Part shown: piece after piece, positions 42,992-44,778 of the stretch
How positions within the stretch are numbered: position 1 is the first letter of the stretch
Layout of the letters: the number at the start of each line of letters is the position of its first letter
Assembly: GCF_016862935.1 (NCBI RefSeq)
Contig: NZ_BONX01000074.1
Span: 1-44,778, forward strand
DNA from: Plantactinospora mayteni
GTDB lineage: Bacteria; Actinomycetota; Actinomycetes; Mycobacteriales; Micromonosporaceae
Reading direction: 5' to 3'
DNA length: 44,778 bases
Notes under the pieces: model-generated
What the model was told of the DNA's origin: nothing
Seen by the model: only the letters and a program-made list of their open reading frames with translations
The model's database searches: none
Position numbers and translations under genes: made by a program

Positions 42992-44461
42992 ATGCAGACG
43001 ATGGACGACGCGGTGGGTCCGACCCGGCTCGACGCGGTGGCCCAGGTGGTCGACGGGGAGGTCGGCGAGAGCGCCGAGGGGGCGTACTTCGACTCGGTGG
43101 ACCCGTGGACCCAGCGACCGTGGGCCCGGGTCGCCCGGGCCGGCCGGACGGACGTCACCGCCGCCGTCGCGGCGGCCCGCCGCGCCTTCGACGCCGGCCC
43201 GTGGCCCCGGATGCCGCAGCGGGAACGCTCCGCCCTGCTGCACCGGCTCGCCGACCTGATGGAGTCGCACGCCGACGAACTGGCCCGGCTGGACACCCGG
43301 GACATGGGTATGCCGGTGACCAACAGCCGGAACTGGAACCTGACCAGTGCGGTCAACCACTTCCGGTTCTTCGCGGCGCACGCCCAGCAGTCGACCGCCA
43401 GCACCTATCCCGGCGACGACCGGCTGCACCAGTACCTGCGCTACGAGCCGGCCGGGGTCTTCGCCGCGATCGCACCGTGGAACTACCCGCTCAACCTCGG
43501 CGTCTGGAAGATCGCCCCGGCCCTGGCCTACGGCAACACCGTGGTGCTGAAGCCGGCCGAGCAGTCGCCGGCCTCGGCCGCGCGGGTGGCCGAACTGGCC
43601 CTGGCGGCGGGACTGCCGCCCGGGGTACTCAACGTCGTACACGGCTTCGGGCCTGACTCCACCGGCGAGTGGCTGACCACGGCACCGGGCATCGACCGGA
43701 TCACCTTCACCGGCGAGTCCCGGACGGGCTCGGTCATCGCCGCCGCGGCGGCCCGCTCACTGGTCCCGGTCTCCCTGGAGTGCGGCGGCAAGGGCGCCAA
43801 CCTGGTCTTCGCCGACGCCGACCTGGACGTCGCGGTGGCCGGCTCGACCCGGGCGATCTACAGCAACTCGGGGCAGGTCTGCCTCTCCACCAGCCGGATC
43901 TACGTGCAGCGGCCCGCGTACCAGGAGTTCCTCGACCGGTTCGTCCGGGCCGCCGAGGCACTCCCGTACGGCGACCCGCACGATCCGGCCACCCACGTCG
44001 GCCCGCTCGCGAGCGCCGAGCACCACGCCAAGGTGACCGGTTACCTGGACTCGGTCGACGCCGACGGCGGTGAGCTGCGTACCGGCGGCCGGGTCGACGG
44101 CAGCCTGGTGGTCCGGCCCACCGTCGCGGTCGGGCTGGACGCGTCGGCCCGGGTACTCCGCGAGGAGGTGTTCGGGCCGGTCGCCGTGGTCACCCCGTTC
44201 GACGACGAGGCCGACGCGCTGCGGCTGGCCAACGACACCCCGTACGGGCTCTCCGCCGTGCTCTTCACCCGCGACCTGGGCCGGGCCCACCGGGTCGCCG
44301 CGCGGCTGCGGGCCGGCACGGTCTGGATCAACACCTTCGGGGTACGCGAGCCGCGCGCACCCTTCGGCGGCTTCGGCCTATCCGGAGTGGGCCGGGAGGG
44401 CGGCGACTTCAGCCGCGAGTTCTGCACCGAGCCGAAGACGGTGATCGCCGCCGTCGACTGA
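42992..44461 (+). CDS. NAD(P)-dependent aldehyde dehydrogenase
   Basis: 489 residues from the ATG at 42992, with GGAGGTG 8 bases upstream; the frame is open to 42917 without family likeness. Catalytic residues are all present: Asn164 (PWNYP), Lys187 (LKPAE), general base Glu263 (SLECGGKG) and nucleophile Cys297 (NSGQVCLSTSRIYV). The ends IAPWNYPLNLGVWKIAPALA and FGGFGLSGVGREGG are close to the 2-hydroxymuconic and aminomuconic semialdehyde dehydrogenase branch. Divergent from a TPP 2-oxoacid decarboxylase, it probably oxidises the aldehyde that the decarboxylase makes to a carboxylic acid. Confidence 0.94.
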   Translation: MQTMDDAVGPTRLDAVAQVVDGEVGESAEGAYFDSVDPWTQRPWARVARAGRTDVTAAVAAARRAFDAGPWPRMPQRERSALLHRLADLMESHADELARLDTRDMGMPVTNSRNWNLTSAVNHFRFFAAHAQQSTASTYPGDDRLHQYLRYEPAGVFAAIAPWNYPLNLGVWKIAPALAYGNTVVLKPAEQSPASAARVAELALAAGLPPGVLNVVHGFGPDSTGEWLTTAPGIDRITFTGESRTGSVIAAAAARSLVPVSLECGGKGANLVFADADLDVAVAGSTRAIYSNSGQVCLSTSRIYVQRPAYQEFLDRFVRAAEALPYGDPHDPATHVGPLASAEHHAKVTGYLDSVDADGGELRTGGRVDGSLVVRPTVAVGLDASARVLREEVFGPVAVVTPFDDEADALRLANDTPYGLSAVLFTRDLGRAHRVAARLRAGTVWINTFGVREPRAPFGGFGLSGVGREGGDFSREFCTEPKTVIAAVD

Positions 44462-44580
44462 GTCGGGCGCGGTCACTCGGGGCTGCCAGCAGAGTCGGAT
44501 ATTCCAGATTTACCCGCAGGAATTGTCGCCGCCGACACCCCGATTTGGCGTTGGCGGCCCCGCCGTGTAACTTTCTCTCC

Positions 44581-44633
44581 CGGCAGGGCACCGGGCAAGC
44601 CCGCGGAGCAACACCGCGGCGGCCGGCCTGCCG
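44581..44633 (+). ncRNA. candidate structured RNA or terminator after aldehyde dehydrogenase
   Basis: CGGCAGG (44581-44587) and CCTGCCG (44627-44633) form a perfect 7-base closing stem. Inside are CGGG-CAAG-CCCG (44592-44603) and CCGCGG-N7-CCGCGG (44601-44619), which compete in part. The whole may fold as a three-way junction. It lies in the 317-base gap 44462-44778, where no gene was found, and could be a terminator or part of a leader RNA. No known riboswitch family was recognised. Confidence 0.3.
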
Positions 44634-44720
44634 AACCCCGAACGATCGCGGCGGTAACCCGCTGCGTCCGTACGGGTGCACGACGGCTGGACGAAGCATG
44701 ACAAACCGGGAGACACCGGT

Positions 44721-44749
44721 TTGACGAGGCGGAAACAGTCGGGTAAGGT
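44721..44749 (+). promoter_or_regulatory. strong promoter at right edge, rRNA-like
   Basis: TTGACG (44721-44726), exactly 17 bases, TAAGGT (44744-44749). The bases that follow (TATAAAAAGCGCCGGCC) resemble the start of actinobacterial rRNA precursor leaders. An 8-base inverted repeat, CAAACCGG (44702-44709) and CCGGTTTG (44716-44723), overlaps the -35. The transcribed gene is outside the window; an rRNA operon is an inference. Confidence 0.6.
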
Positions 44750-44778
44750 ATAAAAAGCGCCGGCCGGAAACGGAAGGC

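Overview
The window is high-GC DNA with the dense, overlapping gene layout, frequent GTG starts, Tat and lipoprotein signals and one-component regulators of an actinomycete. The mix of families (PadR-DUF1048-DrrAB cassette, DUF2089 and SHOCT proteins, DUF1996, LacI-type GAGAGCGCTCTC operator) fits Micromonosporaceae best, but this is a judgement by eye. No transposase, integrase, tRNA or CRISPR array was seen. The right edge carries a strong consensus-like promoter resembling actinobacterial rRNA promoters.

Left part (1-13.5 kb) is transport and response. A DHA2 drug exporter is divergent from an AraC regulator. A histidine kinase/response regulator pair is divergent from an adaptor, MacB-type ATPase, FtsX permease and lipoprotein operon. 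A DUF4188 protein is divergent from a cassette in which an MFS exporter sits between two paralogous alpha/beta hydrolases. A two-domain VOC protein closes this part.

Middle (13.8-24.6 kb): a very large Tat-exported purple-acid-phosphatase-like protein with GLUG repeats; a DUF2089, membrane protein and SHOCT trio; a PadR-DUF1048-DrrA-DrrB operon controlled by a 59-bp palindrome; a six-helix membrane protein; an AlkD-like protein; and a tightly overlapping ArsR-SRPBCC-SnoaL operon that looks leaderless.

Right part (24.7-44.8 kb): a GNAT acetyltransferase preceded by an unlisted 16-codon leader ORF and a helix that can mask its ribosome binding site; a two-Rossmann channel-like protein with a degenerate pore; a methyltransferase; DUF952; an overlooked 54-residue Rho-N-like protein; a lipoprotein; a PrmC-related methyltransferase; a LigA with unusual tails; a cation diffusion facilitator; DUF1996 and DUF305 secreted proteins behind a LacI-type operator; and a module of a TPP-dependent 2-oxoacid decarboxylase plus a ferric/phosphonate-type ABC importer, divergent from an aldehyde dehydrogenase with paired palindromes between them.

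The best candidates for new biology are the leader-peptide attenuator at 25.6 kb, the hydrolase-exporter-hydrolase cassette, the 2-oxoacid uptake and oxidation module at 36.7-44.5 kb, and the degenerate-pore channel protein. All functional calls rest on reading motifs; no database search was possible.
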